This document shows positions 47,565-60,215 of a stretch of 64,000 nt of DNA, in pieces. Location of the stretch: the NCBI GenBank assembly GCA_964017185.1, contig OZ024883.1, positions 46,494,997 through 46,558,996 of the forward strand. Reading direction: 5' to 3'. A program made the position numbers and the translations under genes. Each line of letters starts with the position of its first letter. Within the stretch, counting starts at the first letter, position 1. This DNA is from Rugalucina vietnamica. Lineage: Eukaryota; Mollusca; Bivalvia; Lucinida; Lucinidae. The notes under the pieces were generated by a model that worked only from the letters and a program-made list of their open reading frames with translations, had not been told where the DNA came from and made no database searches.

Positions 47565-50500
47565 CCTCCTAACCGTACCCCTAACCATAACCTGATCTCT
47601 GATCTTTGTTATAGACAATAGCACTAGGTCAACAGGCCGACAAGTCGACAGGTCGACAAGTCGACAATTCACTATTGAAAAATGGTCATTATTCACTCAT
47701 TATGTATATCAACAGTTAACTCTAACCCTAACACAATCCTAACACCAACCTAACCCTAACCCTAACCTAACCCTAACCCTACCCGGATCTTTGTTATTGA
47801 CAATAGCTCTAGGTCAACTGCTCGACAAGTCGACAGGTCGACAAGTCGACAAGTCGACAAATCAGTATTGATTATACATGTATGTATACATGTAAATGGA
47901 TGTGAAGATGCCCTCATTAATGGTCATTATTGTCCATATCTATAGGTAAACAGTTAAAAATCAGAAAACAGAATTGGCTAGGGAGATGGATCTTCTGTAA
48001 TGTCCACATCAGTAAATCGACAGGTCGACAAGTCGGCAGGTCGACAAGTCGACAAGTCGACAAATCAGTATGAGTGGTGTTTACAAATGGAGTCGGAGAT
48101 GTTGGTCAACCGGATCTTTGTTATTAACATATTGTCCCAATCGGTATGTCAACAGTTAACCCTAACCCTAACCCAACCCTAACCCTAACCACACACTAAC
48201 CCTAACTCTAACTTAACCCTAACCCTTACCGGATCTTTGTTATTGACAAGAGCACCAGGTCGACAGGTCGACAAGTCGACAAATCAATATTGCCAAAATA
48301 TATAAATGGATAGGTAGGTATAGTCCAAGCTGAAAATCAAGGACAAAGTGCATGATGGGAAAAAGAGCCTATGTGGTATATAGCTGTCAATACATAATAA
48401 TCATCATATACCTGAAGCATGATAGCATACGACGCCTGGGGAGCAAGCACTAGCCCTAACCCTAGCCAAGCCCTAACCCTAACCACACACTAACCTTAAC
48501 ATTAACCCTAATCTAAACCTAACCCTAACCAGATCTTTGTTATCGACAATAGCACTAGGTCGACAGGTCGACAAGTCGACAGGTCGACAGGTCGACAAGT
48601 CGACAGGTCGACAATTCAACAAATCAATAATGCCAAAATTGCTAACACTAACCCTAATCTAACCATAACCCTAACCGGATCTTTCTTATTGACAATAACA
48701 CTAGGTCGACAGGTCGATAGGTCGACAAGTCGACAAGTCGACAAATCAATATTGCCAAAATATATAAATGGATAGGTAGGTATAGTCCAAGCGGAACTAC
48801 AAGGACTAAGTGCATGATGGGAAATAGAACCTATGTGGCACATTTAGATGTCAATACATAATAATCATCATATACCTGAAGCGGAAGGGGCATGATCACA
48901 TACGACGCCTGTGAGGCAAGCCCCCCCCCCCCCTCGACCCCAAGCTAAAGAAAGAATCCTCCGAGATTACTTTCACTGGCAATATCGACATGTGATAAGC
49001 CTTTAAGTTTCCAGTGGATATGCGGTTGTACATCTAAATATGTCATTTATCTGTACTGCCAAAACTGAATTGTCGACTTGTCGACTTGTCGACCTATGAG
49101 ATTGGGAGAAGGCTCCTCATTAATGGTCATTATTGTCCCATTCTGTATGTCAACATTAAACCCTAACCCCAACCCTAGCCCAACCCTAAACCTAACCACA
49201 CACTAACCCTAACCCTAACCGGATCTTTGTTGTTGACAATTGCACTAGGTCGACAGGTCGACAAGTCGACAAATCAATTTTGGCAGTACATATAAATGAC
49301 ATATATAGATGTTTGTTGATGACAATAGCACTAGGTCGACAGGTCGACAAGTCGACAGGTCGACAAGTCGACAAGTCGACAGGTCGACAAGTCGACAAGT
49401 CGACAAATCGATATTGCCAAAATATTTAAATGGATAGGTAGGTATAGTCCAAGTGGAAGTACAAGAATTGGCTAGGGAGATGGATCTTCTGTAATGTCCA
49501 CATCAGTAAATGGACAGGTCGACAAGTCGACAAATCAGTATGAGTGGTGTATACAAATGGAGGTGGAGATGTTGGTAAACCGGATCTTTGTTATTGACAT
49601 ATTGTCCCAATCTGTATGTCAACAGTTAACCCTAACCCTAACCCAACCTTAACCCTAACCACACACTAACCCTAACCCTAACTTAACCCGAACCCTTACC
49701 GGATCTTTGTTATTGACAAGAGCACTAGGTCGACAGGTCGACAGGTCGACAAGTCGACAAATCAATATTGCCAAAATATATAAATGGATAGGTAGGTATA
49801 GTCCAAGCGGAAATACAAGGACTAAGTGCATGATGGGAAAAAGAGCCTATGTGGTATATAGCTGTCAATACATAATAATCATCAAATACCTGAAGCATGA
49901 TCGCATACGACGCCTGGGAGGCGAAATCAGAATTGGCTAGGGAGATGGACCTTCTGTAATGTCCGTATCAGTAAGTCGACAGGTCGACAAGTCGACAAGT
50001 CGACAAATCAGTATGAGTGGTGTTTACAAATGGAGGTGGAGATGTTGGTCAACCGGATCTTTGTTATTGACATATTGTCCCAATCTGTATGTCAACAGTT
50101 AACCCTAACCCTAACCCAACCCTAACCCTAATTGACAATAGCACTAGGTCGACAGGTCGACAGGTCGACAAGTCGACAAGTCGACAAATCAATATTGCCA
50201 AAATATATAAATGGATAGATAGGTATAGTCCAAGAGGAACTACAAGGACTAAGTGCATGATGGGAAATAGAACCTAAACTGCCAAAACTGAATTGTCGAC
50301 TTGTCGACTTGTCGACCTGTCGACTTGTCGACTTGTCGACTTGTTGACCTATGAGATTGGGAGAAGGGTCCTCATTAATGGTCATTATTGTCCTAATCTG
50401 AGTGTCAACAGTTAACCCTAACCCTAACCCTAACCCAGCCCTAAACCTAACCACACACTAACCCTAACCCTAACCGGATCTTTGTTGTAGACAATATTAC

Positions 50501-53190
50501 TAGCTCGACAGGTCGACAAGTCGACAAGTCGACAGGTCGACAAGTCGACAAATCAATTTTGGCAGTACAGATATTTGACATATATAGATGTACAGCAGCA
50601 TATCCACTGGAAACTTAAAGGCAAGTCGACAAGTCGACAAATCAATATTGCCAAAATATATAAATGGATAGGTAGGTATAGTCCAAGCGGAAAAACAAGG
50701 ACTAAGTGCATGATGGGAAAAAGAGCCTATGTGATATATAGCTGTCAATACATAATAATCATCATATACCTGAAGCATGATCGCATACGACGCCTGGGAG
50801 GCAAGCACTAACCCTAACCCTAGCCAAGCCCTAACCCTAACCACACCCTAACACTAACCCTAATCTAACCCTAACCCTAGCCGGATCTTTGTTATTGACA
50901 ATAGCAGTAGGTCGACAGGTCGACAAGTCGACAGGTCGACAAGTCGACAAATCAATAATGCCAAAATTGCTAACACTAACCCTAATCTAACCATAAACCT
51001 AACTGGATCTTTCTTATTGACAATAGCACTAGGTCGACAGGTCGACAGGTCGACAAGTCGACAAATCAATATTGCCAAAATATATAAATGGATAGGTAGG
51101 TATAGTCCAAGAGGAACTACAAGGACTAAGTGCATGATGGGAAATAGAACCTAAACTGCCAAAACTGAATTGTCGACTTGTCGACTTGTCGACCTGTCGA
51201 CTTGTCGACTTGTCGACCTGTCGACTTGTCGACCTATGAGATTGGGAGAAGGGTCCTCATTAATGGTCATTATTGTCCCAATCTGAGTGTCAACAGTTAA
51301 CCCTAACCCTAACCCTAACCCAGCCCTAAACCTAACCACACACTAACCCTAACCCTAACCGGATCTTTGTTGTAGACAATAGCACTAGCTCGACAGGTCG
51401 ACAAGTCGACAAGTCGACAGGTCGACAAGTCGACAGGTCGACAAGTTGACAAATCAATTTTGGCAGTACAGATAATTGACATATATAGATGTACAGCAGC
51501 ATATCCACTGGAAACTAAAAGGCAAGTCGACAAGTCGACAAATCAATATTGCCAAAATATATAAATGAATAGGTAGGTATAGTCCAAGCGGAAATACAAG
51601 GACTAAGTGCATGATGGGAAAAAGAGCCTATGTGGTATATAGCTGTCAATACATAATAATCATCATATACCTGAAGCATGATCGCATACGACGCCTGGGA
51701 GGCAAGCACTAACCCAAACCCTAGCCAAGCCCTAACCCTAACCACACACTAACCCTAACACTAACCCTAATCTAACCCTAACCCTAACCGGATCTTTGTT
51801 ATTGACAATAGCACTAGGTCGACAGGTCAACAGGTCGACAAGTCGACAGGTCGACAAGTCGACAAATTAATAATGCCAAAATTGCTAACACTAACCCTAA
51901 TCTAACCATAAACCTAACCGGATCTTTCTTATTGACAATAGCAGTAGGTCGACAGGTCGACAAGTCGAAAGGTCGACAAGTCGACAAATCAATAATGCCA
52001 AAATTGCTAACACTAACCCTAATCTAACCATAAATCTAACTGGATCTTTCTTATTGACAATAGCACTAGGTCGACAGGTCGACAGATCGACAAGTCGACA
52101 AGTCGACAAATTAATATTGCCAAAATATATAAATGGATAGGTAGGTATAGTCCAAGAGGAACTACAAGGACTAAGTGCATGATGGGAAATAGAACCTTAA
52201 CTGCCAAAACTGAATTGTCGACTTGTCGACTTGTCGACCTGTCGACTTGTCGACTTGTCGACCTGTCGACTTGTCGACCTATGAGATTGGGAGAAGGGTC
52301 CTCATTAATGGTCATTATTGTCCCAATCTGAGTGTCAACAGTTAACCCTAACCCTAACCCAGCCCTAAACCTAACCACACACTAACCCTAACCGGATCTT
52401 TGTTGTAGACATTAGCACTAGCTCGACAGGTCGACAAGTCGACAGGTCGACAAGTCGACAGGTCGACAAGTTGACAAATCAATTTTGGCAGTACAGATAA
52501 TTGACATATATAGATGTACAGAAGCATATCCACTGGAAACTTAAAGCATGATCGCATACGACGCCTGGGAGGCAAGCACTAACCCTAACCCTAGCCAAGC
52601 CCTAACCCTAACCACACACTAACCCTAACACTAACCCTAATCTAACCCTAACCCTAACCGGATCTTTGTTATTGACAATAGCACTAGGTCGACAGGTCGA
52701 CAGGTCGACAAGTCGACAGGTCGACAGGTCGACAAGTCGACAAATCAATAATGCCAAAATTGCTAACACTAACCCTAATCTAACCATAAACCTAACCGGA
52801 TCTTTCTTATTGACAATAGCACTAGGTCGACAGTCGACAGGTCGACAAGTCGACAAGTCGACAAATCAATAATGCCAAAATATATAAATGGATAGGTAGG
52901 TATAGTCCAAGAGGAACTACAAGGACTAAGTGCATGATGGGAAATAGAACCTAAACTGCCAAAACTGAAATGTCGACTTGTCGACTTCTCGACCAGTCGA
53001 CTTGTCGACTTGTCGACCAGTCGACTTGTCGACCTGTCGACTTGTCGACCTATGAGATTGGGAGAAGGGTCCGCATTAATGAATTGTCCATTTGTCCTCT
53101 TGAAGACTTGTCGACTTTTGGTTGTATTATGTAGTAGTTAAGGGTAGGTTTTTTAAGATAAAGAAGGGTCCCCAATAATACACTTGACCC
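47347..53190. mobile_element. 5.8-kb TIR-bounded composite in the 40-bp satellite
   Basis: The left end is GGGCTCAAGGGCACTATTGG and the inverted right end GGGTCAAGTGTATTATTGG; both continue GGACC. CACTGACT lies on both sides (47339-47346, 53191-53198), an 8-bp target duplication, and the flanks join in perfect satellite register. The 8-bp length suits hAT, P or Merlin; the ends do not decide. No transposase frame exists. The content is tandem telomere-like and GTCGAC modules. Confidence 0.8.
47565..53100. repeat. Telomere-like / GTCGAC composite minisatellite
   Basis: Modules repeat about 19 times in this order: a 40-100 bp block of degenerate CCCTAA repeats, always in that orientation; 'ggatctttgttattgacaat'; 'agcactaggtcgac'; a short array of an 8-bp unit, (A/G)GTCGACA; then 'aatcaatattgccaaaat' and one of several unique-looking tails ('aaatggataggtaggtatag', 'gtgcatgatggg'). 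GTCGAC blocks also occur inverted (CTTGTCGA). Open frames of 60-119 codons are repeat shadows. Confidence 0.85.
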
Positions 53191-56100
53191 CACTGACTGC
53201 ATGGTACCTGGTGGACAGTACTTGTCTCTACACTGACTGCATGGTACCTAGGAGACAGTACTTGTCTCTACACTGATTCTATGGTACCTGGTGGACAGTA
53301 CTTGTCTCTGTACTGACTGCATGGTACCTAGGAGACAGTACTTATCTCTAGACTGACTGCTTTATACATAGTGGACGGTACTTGTCTCTACACTGACTGC
53401 ATGGTACCTGGTAGACAGTACTTGACTCTACACTGACTGCATGGTCGCTAGGAGACAGTATTTGTCTCTTCACTGACTGCATGGTATCTGATGTATAGTA
53501 CTTATCACTACACTGACTGCATGGTACCTAGTTGACATTACTTATCTCTAGACTGACTTCATGGTACCTAGTGTACAGTACTTGTCTTTACACTGACTGC
53601 ATGGAACCTGGTGTACAGTTATTGTCTCTACACTGACTGCATGGTACCGAGGAGACAGTACTAGTCAATACACTGATTGTATGGTACCTGGTGGACAGTA
53701 CTTGTCTCTACACTGACTGCATGGTACCTAGGAGAGAGTACTTGTCTCTACACTGATTGTATGGTACCTGGTAGTACTTGTCTCTACTCTGACTGCATGG
53801 TACCAAGGTCTCTTCATTGATTGTATGGTACCTGGTGGACAGTACTTGTCTCTACACTGACTGCATGGTCGCTAGGAGACAGTACTTGTCTCTTCACTGA
53901 CTGCATGGTACCTGATGTACAGTACTTGTCTCTACACTGACTGCATGGTTCCTTGTGGACAGTACTTGTCTATACACTGACTGCATGGTACCTAGTGGAC
54001 AATACTTGTCTCTACACTGACTGCATGGTACCTAGGAGACAGTACTTGTTTCTACACTGATTGTATGGTACCTGGTGGACAGTTCTTGTCTCTACACCGA
54101 CTGCATGACAGTACTTGTCTCTACACTGCATGGTACCTGGTGGACAGTACTTGTCTTGACACTGATTGCATGGTACCTGGAGGACAGTACTTGTCTGTAC
54201 ACTGACTGCATGGTACCTAAAGGACAGTACTTGTCTCTACACTGACTGCATGGTACCTAAAGGACAGTACTTGTCACTACGTTGACTGCATGGTACATAG
54301 TAGACAGTACTTGTCTCTACACTGATTGTATGGTACCTGTAGGCCAGTACTTGACTCTACACTGACTGCATGGTACCTGGTGTACAGTACTTGTCTCTAC
54401 ACTGACTGCATGGTACATAGGAGACAGTACTTGTCTCTACACTGATTGTATTGTACCTGGTGACCAGTACTTGTCTCTACACTGACTGCATGGTCGCTAG
54501 GAGACAGTACTTGTCTCTTCACTGACTGCATGGTACCTGATGTACAGTACTTGTCTCCACACTGACTGCATGGTACCTGGTGGACAATACTTTTCTCTAC
54601 ACTGACTGCATGGTACCTGGTGGACAGTACTTGTCTATACACTGACTGCATGGTACCTAGTGGACAGTACTTGTCTCTACACTGACTGCATGATATAAAT
54701 TGGACAGTTCTTGTCTCTTCACTGATTGTATGGTACCTGGTGCACAGTACTTGTCTCTACACTGACTGCATGGTACCTATGAGACAGTACTTATCTCTAG
54801 ACTGACTGCATGTTACCTAGTGGACAGTACTTGTCTCTACACTGACTGCATGGTACCTGGTGTACAGTACTTGTCTCTACACTGACTGCATGGTACCTGG
54901 TGGACAGTACTTGTCTCTACACTGACTGCATGGTACCTAGGAGACAGTACTTGTCTCTACACTGATTCTATGGTACCTGGTGGACAGTACTTGTCTCTAC
55001 ACTGACTGCATGGTACCTAGGAGACAGTACTTATCTCAAGACTGACTGCTTTGTACATAGTGGAGGGTACTTGTCTCTACACTGACTGCATGGTACCTGG
55101 TAGACAGTACTTGTCTCTACACTGACTGCATGGTCGCTAGGAGACAGTATTTGTCTCTTCACTGACTGCATGGTATCTGATGTATAGTACTTGTCACTAC
55201 ACTGACTGCATGGTACCTAGTTGACAGTACTTATCTCTAGACTGACTTCATGGTACCTAGTGTACAGTACTTGTCTTAACACTGACTGCATGGAACCTGG
55301 TGTACAGTACTTGTCTCTACACTGACTGCATGGTACAGAGGAGACAGTACTTGTCTATACACTGATTGTATGGTACCTGGTGGACAGTATTTGTCTCTAC
55401 ACTGACTGCATGGTACCTAGGAGACGGTACTTATCTCTAGACTAACTGCATGGTACATAGTGTACAGTACTTGTCTCTACACTGACTGCATGGTACCTGG
55501 TGTACAGTACTTGTCTCAACACTGACTGCATGGTACCTAGGAGACAGTACTTGTCTCTACACTGACTGCATGGTACTTGATGTACAGAACTGATCTACGC
55601 TGATTGTATGGTACCTGGTAGTACTTGTCTGTGCACTGACTGCATGGTACCTGGTGGCCAGTTCTTGTCTCTACACTGACTGCATGGTACCTAGGAGACA
55701 GAACTTGTCTCTACACTGATTGTATGGTACCTGGAAGACAGTACTTGTCTCTACACTAACTGAATGGTCGCTAGGAGACAGTACTTGTCTCTTCACTGAC
55801 TGCATGGTACCTGATGTACAGTACTTGTCACTAAACTGACTGCATGGTACCTAGGAGAGAGAACTTGTCTCTACACTGATTGTATGGTACCTGGTAGTAC
55901 TTGTCTCTACACTGACTGCATGGTACCTAGGAGACAGTACTTGTCTCTACATTGATTGTATTGTACCTGGTGGACAGTACTTGTCTCTACTCTGACTGCA
56001 TGGTTGCTAGGAGACAGTACTTGTCTCTTCACTGACTGCATGGTACCTGATGTACAGTACTTGTCTCTACACTGACTGCATGGTTCCTGGTGGACAGTAC

Positions 56101-56600
56101 TTGTCTCTACACTGACTGCATGGTACCTAGTGGACAGTACTTGTCTCTACACTGACTGCATGTTACCTGGTGTACAGACTTGTCACTACACTGACTGCAT
56201 GGTACCTAGGAGACAGTACTTGTCTCTACACTGACTGCATGGTACCTAGGAGACAGTACTTGTCTCTACACTGACTACATAGTACCTAGGAGACTGTACT
56301 TTTCTCTACACTGGTTGTATGGTACCAAGGGGACAGTAATTGTCTCTACACTGTTTATATTATACCTGCAGAGGCAGTACTGTTTGTATTGTAGCTAGGG
56401 GGCAGTACTTGTCTCTACACTGACTGCATGGTCGCTAGGGGACAGTACTTTTCTCTACACTGACTTTTGGTACCTAGGGGACAGTATTTTTCTCTACTTT
56501 GACTGTATGGTATCTACAGAGACAGTACTTGTCTCCACACTAACTGAAAGGTACCTAATGACTCAGTAATTGTCTGTACACTGTATGGTACCTAATCAGT
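53191..56600. repeat. 40-bp satellite, right block
   Basis: It continues the second copy of the 3,492-bp duplication to about 53480, then carries further partly deleted copies. Monomers become increasingly divergent after about 56160 and fade out near 56600, typical of an array edge. Confidence 0.95.
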
Positions 56601-56898
56601 ATTAAGTGTGCTACAGATGGTTCTCATCATGTTCTCAGATTGAGCGATCATTGTATTTTTGGGCTACTTGTTTGATGTTGTTTTTTCTTTCATTTGTTTT
56701 GCAAAATGTATATGTCTACTTTTAGAACAAGTTATTTTCCTCAAAATCTTGCAAAATATTGCTTCTGTGAAAAGATACAGTGTAGCTAAGGCAGCAAGAG
56801 AAGAAATAAGGCAGCAAGAGGAGAAATAATGCTAAATACATTTAGATGTAGAATATCCATTTTTACTTTCAAAAACAATTTAATCTTTTAATTTTCAG

Positions 56899-57033
56899 TC
56901 ATTGGATTATACTCTTCTACATCAAACAAGGTGTGTGATCCTACAAAGGCGTCAGAAAACAAATCACGAGAAGCACTTCCTCCTATCAGCTCTGTCCTTT
57001 GTCATAAAGTTGGAGCCCCAAAGAAATACACTG
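56899..57033 (+). CDS. Candidate exon A of an unknown gene
   Basis: The acceptor 'taatcttttaattttcag' ends at 56898 and the donor CTG|gtaagc starts at 57034, bounding 135 bp. Two frames are open throughout. One (phase 1 in and out, 44 codons) contains KVCDPTKASENKSREALPP and has the more codon-like base pattern. The other (phase 0, 45 codons) contains VILQRRQKTNHEKHF and joins exon B in the frame that B prefers. I cannot decide between them. It starts 300 bp after the satellite edge, so upstream exons would lie in or beyond the array. Confidence 0.5.
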
Positions 57034-58360
57034 GTAAGCTGGTCATTTCCAAATAATGATCAAAATTGAACCTCAACACGGCAAAATGTACCTTCAGACA
57101 TTCTGACGTTATTAGTAGAAAACTGTACAAATGCGGAAAAATAATGTAATGCATGTTTTAGAAATAACACTGCTCTTCTAATATTTGAACACTGGGCTAC
57201 CCCTAAAAATGAGTTAAAGAACTAAATTATTTTCAAAATTTGGAGTTATCAGCCCTTGTTTTAACGCATATTATACTTATTTCCTACATCCATCGTCAAA
57301 CGGTAACCGTAGTAAGCAAATAGATGAATTTATTACGACATACTGCCTGTAAGAATGATATGCTTCCATCTAAACAATAAGTTCTGGCTAATGCTTAAAT
57401 AATTCCAAGCAAATTCATCTAGTTTTGTGGGCACTACTAAATTGAAAAATGAATTGCGCAACTTTGACGTCAGTTTTCAGGACAATGACGTATATATAGG
57501 GTTGATATAGTAAATTTGTCATAACTCACAAAATAACTTGACTAAACAGGTCAAATAAAGACTACTTGACTTAAGAAACATTGTTCATTCGAAGTAAAAT
57601 TGTTTTTCTGATGTTGTGGCCCAATTAGTTTACTCCTACTACCACACTGTTCATCCAGGTACCACAAACAAGGAAATGTTTTCCTAACGCGGTTGTAAAC
57701 ATAGGGAGAGTACACAACGTAAGAGAGCATGGGATTGTGGCCTTTAAATAGTTTGTATATAAAATTTTGTTTATGCAGAGTATATGCGAAATGGTTCTGC
57801 CCCTGGTGGAATCGTGAAGTTATGACCCAAAAGTCTGACAGCCTGGATTATTATACCTAATTTGCATGTGACCGCTGATGTATGTTTGTTAACCGTTAGA
57901 TAAACTTTTGTCTGTTCCTCCTGTTATATGTCCATTTCTTATCAGTTACTCATGCGTTGCTCGTGGTTTTTGCGATTACATCCGTTCATATCTAGACAAT
58001 TTCACCACCGCATAAAAATGTTTTGCTAAAGTTTTATCCGTTAGGTTTCCGTTAGTGCTATCCGTTCATATCAGACTATCCGTTTACACTGGAGATCCTC
58101 CAATGGAAATGTCGGCACATTATGGTCCATATGTCAAGATCACTTTTATGTAAACTTATTTTTTATCAAAGTCATAGGAAAACATAGCCCTAAATTGACT
58201 CTTTAGTTCTTAAAATAGATGGATCAAGTTGATACTTTTCATGCTGGCAGATACATGTATTGGTCTGAAGTTTTATGCTGTACCATGACTACCATAACGA
58301 CCCACTTGAGTGACCTTAAGGTCAAGGTCATGGGTCATATATTTTAATGGATTTATTTAC
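57034..58360. other. Intron-like spacer between exons A and B
   Basis: AT-rich sequence without a supported coding segment; a fragment resembling dispersed repeats ('ccttaaggtcaaggtcatgg') lies near 58315. Confidence 0.35.
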
Positions 58361-58630
58361 CAGTCATTTGTAACCACTGCCCCCAACCTATGGAGAAGGG
58401 TGGGGATAGCCGGGCTAAAGTGTCCCCGCAGTGCAGGGGAAATGATGGGATTTTGATATTAGGATCCTTAGCCCAGGGAGATTTTCTACTGCTAAGGTCA
58501 GGGCAGAGAGCAAAGTTTAGAACTCCAGTTTACGCCCTTGGGATTGGGCTTATAGCAGGGTACTGAAAGCTGATAAGTCATAATCCCCGCCCTTCCCCGT
58601 ACGTGTGGGTGCAGCAGTTACAAATGACTG
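58361..58630. mobile_element. 270-bp MITE with about 45-bp TIRs
   Basis: CAGTCATTTGTAAC at the left faces GTTACAAATGACTG at the right. The inverted match continues imperfectly to a shared GGGGAT motif. The interior is GC-richer than its surroundings. No target duplication could be read. It sits in the putative intron between exons A and B. Confidence 0.7.
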
Positions 58631-58855
58631 GTGTACTCAGTTACCCGAACTTAACTAAAAATATGAAAAAGTACATAAGGCTCAAACAGCACAAAAATTC
58701 AATTACAAAAAAAAACAAACCTGTCTTACAGGCGCCTTACCCCACCCATTATCTTATGCAGTGGTTCACAACATTCCATCAGTTGTTCGGTCCTCGTGGT
58801 GAATCTGCATGTGATCATATTGTTTAAATGACCTCTTTATGTATTAAAATTTCAG

Positions 58856-58983
58856 ATGAGAAACTCAGGATTGGGTACCTTTTCTCAAACTTGTGCTGTT
58901 ATGCACTACACTGAAACAAATGATACCAAGGCTCCAGATTCTGCCTCCAATGATAAGGGATTTATTGATGCTGAAGACACCTG
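58856..58983 (+). CDS. Candidate exon B of an unknown gene
   Basis: The acceptor 'gtattaaaatttcag' and donor CTG|gtatgt bound 128 bp. Read from its first base (ATG), the frame is open for 42 codons and shows a strong coding-like pattern: by my count 30 of 42 codons begin with a purine. It contains MRNSGLGTFSQ and DSASNDKGFIDAEDT. It leaves two bases for the next exon, and exon C supplies a matching phase. If instead exon A ends in phase 1, this exon would stop at 58912-58914. Confidence 0.55.
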
Positions 58984-59413
58984 GTATGTTGTTCATATAA
59001 AAGACAAATAAATAGATAGATATGGATCTCAACCTCATAATAACACGCTTCATTATAAAGCAGTTGTCAGTACAGCACGGCCATGTCATGGCTCCCAAAA
59101 TGATTATTTTGCTATATGTCTATTGTAATTAACTTCATTAGAACATGTTTTTATTTAGAACCTGGTCTTTTTCGTTGGACCCTTAAGATAGCGTTATATT
59201 GAGTTTGAGCTCTATTGTAACAGCAGTGTGGGCACAGAAATTAATGAAGCATTTATTGCTGTAGTTGTTCTTTTATTCTCCCCATACATAATAAATAGCA
59301 TGTTGAAAATATATAAGATTTAACAATAAGGTCACATCCTCTTAATTGCAAAATGTGGTAATACATGTATTTTGGTAATATTTTAATTTTATGATGTGTT
59401 CTTTTTTGTACAG

Positions 59414-59483
59414 TGCCAATAAAAAGCTAGTGTTCCAGAATCTCCACAGCCGGGCCAGCTTGTGTATCTCGTTTACTGATTAG
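59414..59483 (+). CDS. Candidate terminal exon C of an unknown gene
   Basis: A strong acceptor (cttttttgtacag) precedes 59414. One base completes the codon left by exon B, then 22 codons (NKKLVFQNLHSRASL region) run to TAG at 59481-59483. Exons B and C together would encode the last 65 or so residues. I recognise no family. The 3' untranslated region would run into the short tandem repeats that follow. Confidence 0.5.
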
Positions 59484-60215
59484 CTGAAACACAGACAGAA
59501 GGTCGTCCACTGATACCATATAGACCACTGATAGTGAATCCAAACAGAAGTTTCTGAACTTGTTCATTGACAGAAGCTGATTCACTGACAGAAGATCATT
59601 CACTGACAAACTTGTTCGCTGACAGAAGCAAATACACTGACAAAAGGTCATTCACCAACAGAAGCTCGTTCACGGACGAACTTGTTTATTGACAGAAGGT
59701 AGTTCACTATCAGAAAATCGTTTACTGACAGAAGATCGTTCACAGACAACTTTTGCACTGACAGAAGCATGTTCACTGACAGAAGCTCATTTACTGACAG
59801 AAGCTCGTTCACTGACAAGATTATGGACTGATAGAAGCTTGTTCACTGACAGAAGCTCATTTACTGACAGAAGCTCGTTCACTGACAAGATTATGGACTG
59901 ATAGAAGCTTGTTCACTGACTGAAGCTCATTTACTGACAAGATTATGGACTGATAGAAGCTTGTTCACTGACAGAAGCTCATTTACTGACAGAAGCTTGT
60001 TCACTGACAAGATTATGGACTGATAGAAGCTTGTTCACTGACAGAAGCTCATTTACTGACAGAAGCTTGTTCACTGACAAGATTATGGACTGATAGAAGC
60101 TTGTTCACTGACAGAGCTCATTTACTGACAGAAGCTCGTTCACTGACAAGATTATGGACTGATAGAAGCTTGTTTACTGACTGAAGCTCATTCACTGATG
60201 AACTTGTTCGTCTGC
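59484..60215. repeat. Short-period repeat 'gttcactgacagaagctc'
   Basis: An 18-bp word (actgacagaagctcgttc and variants) repeats from about 59570. From 59810 it is organised into longer units with 'aagattatggactgatag', repeated about six times. It starts within 100 bp of the putative stop codon of exon C. Confidence 0.85.

Noticed and set aside
48000-52872. Frames of 60-119 codons rich in repeated STCR/VDL words
   Set aside because: They translate the 8-bp GTCGACA unit and CCCTAA tracts; both strands give similar frames.
47565-53100. A true chromosome end
   Set aside because: CCCTAA tracts are short, degenerate, interrupted by other modules, and flanked on both sides by the same satellite.
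42474-54651. Recurrent minus-strand frames of 61-84 codons in the 40-bp array
   Set aside because: They are periodic translations of the satellite, identical at the 3,492-bp offset, with no start context or domain.
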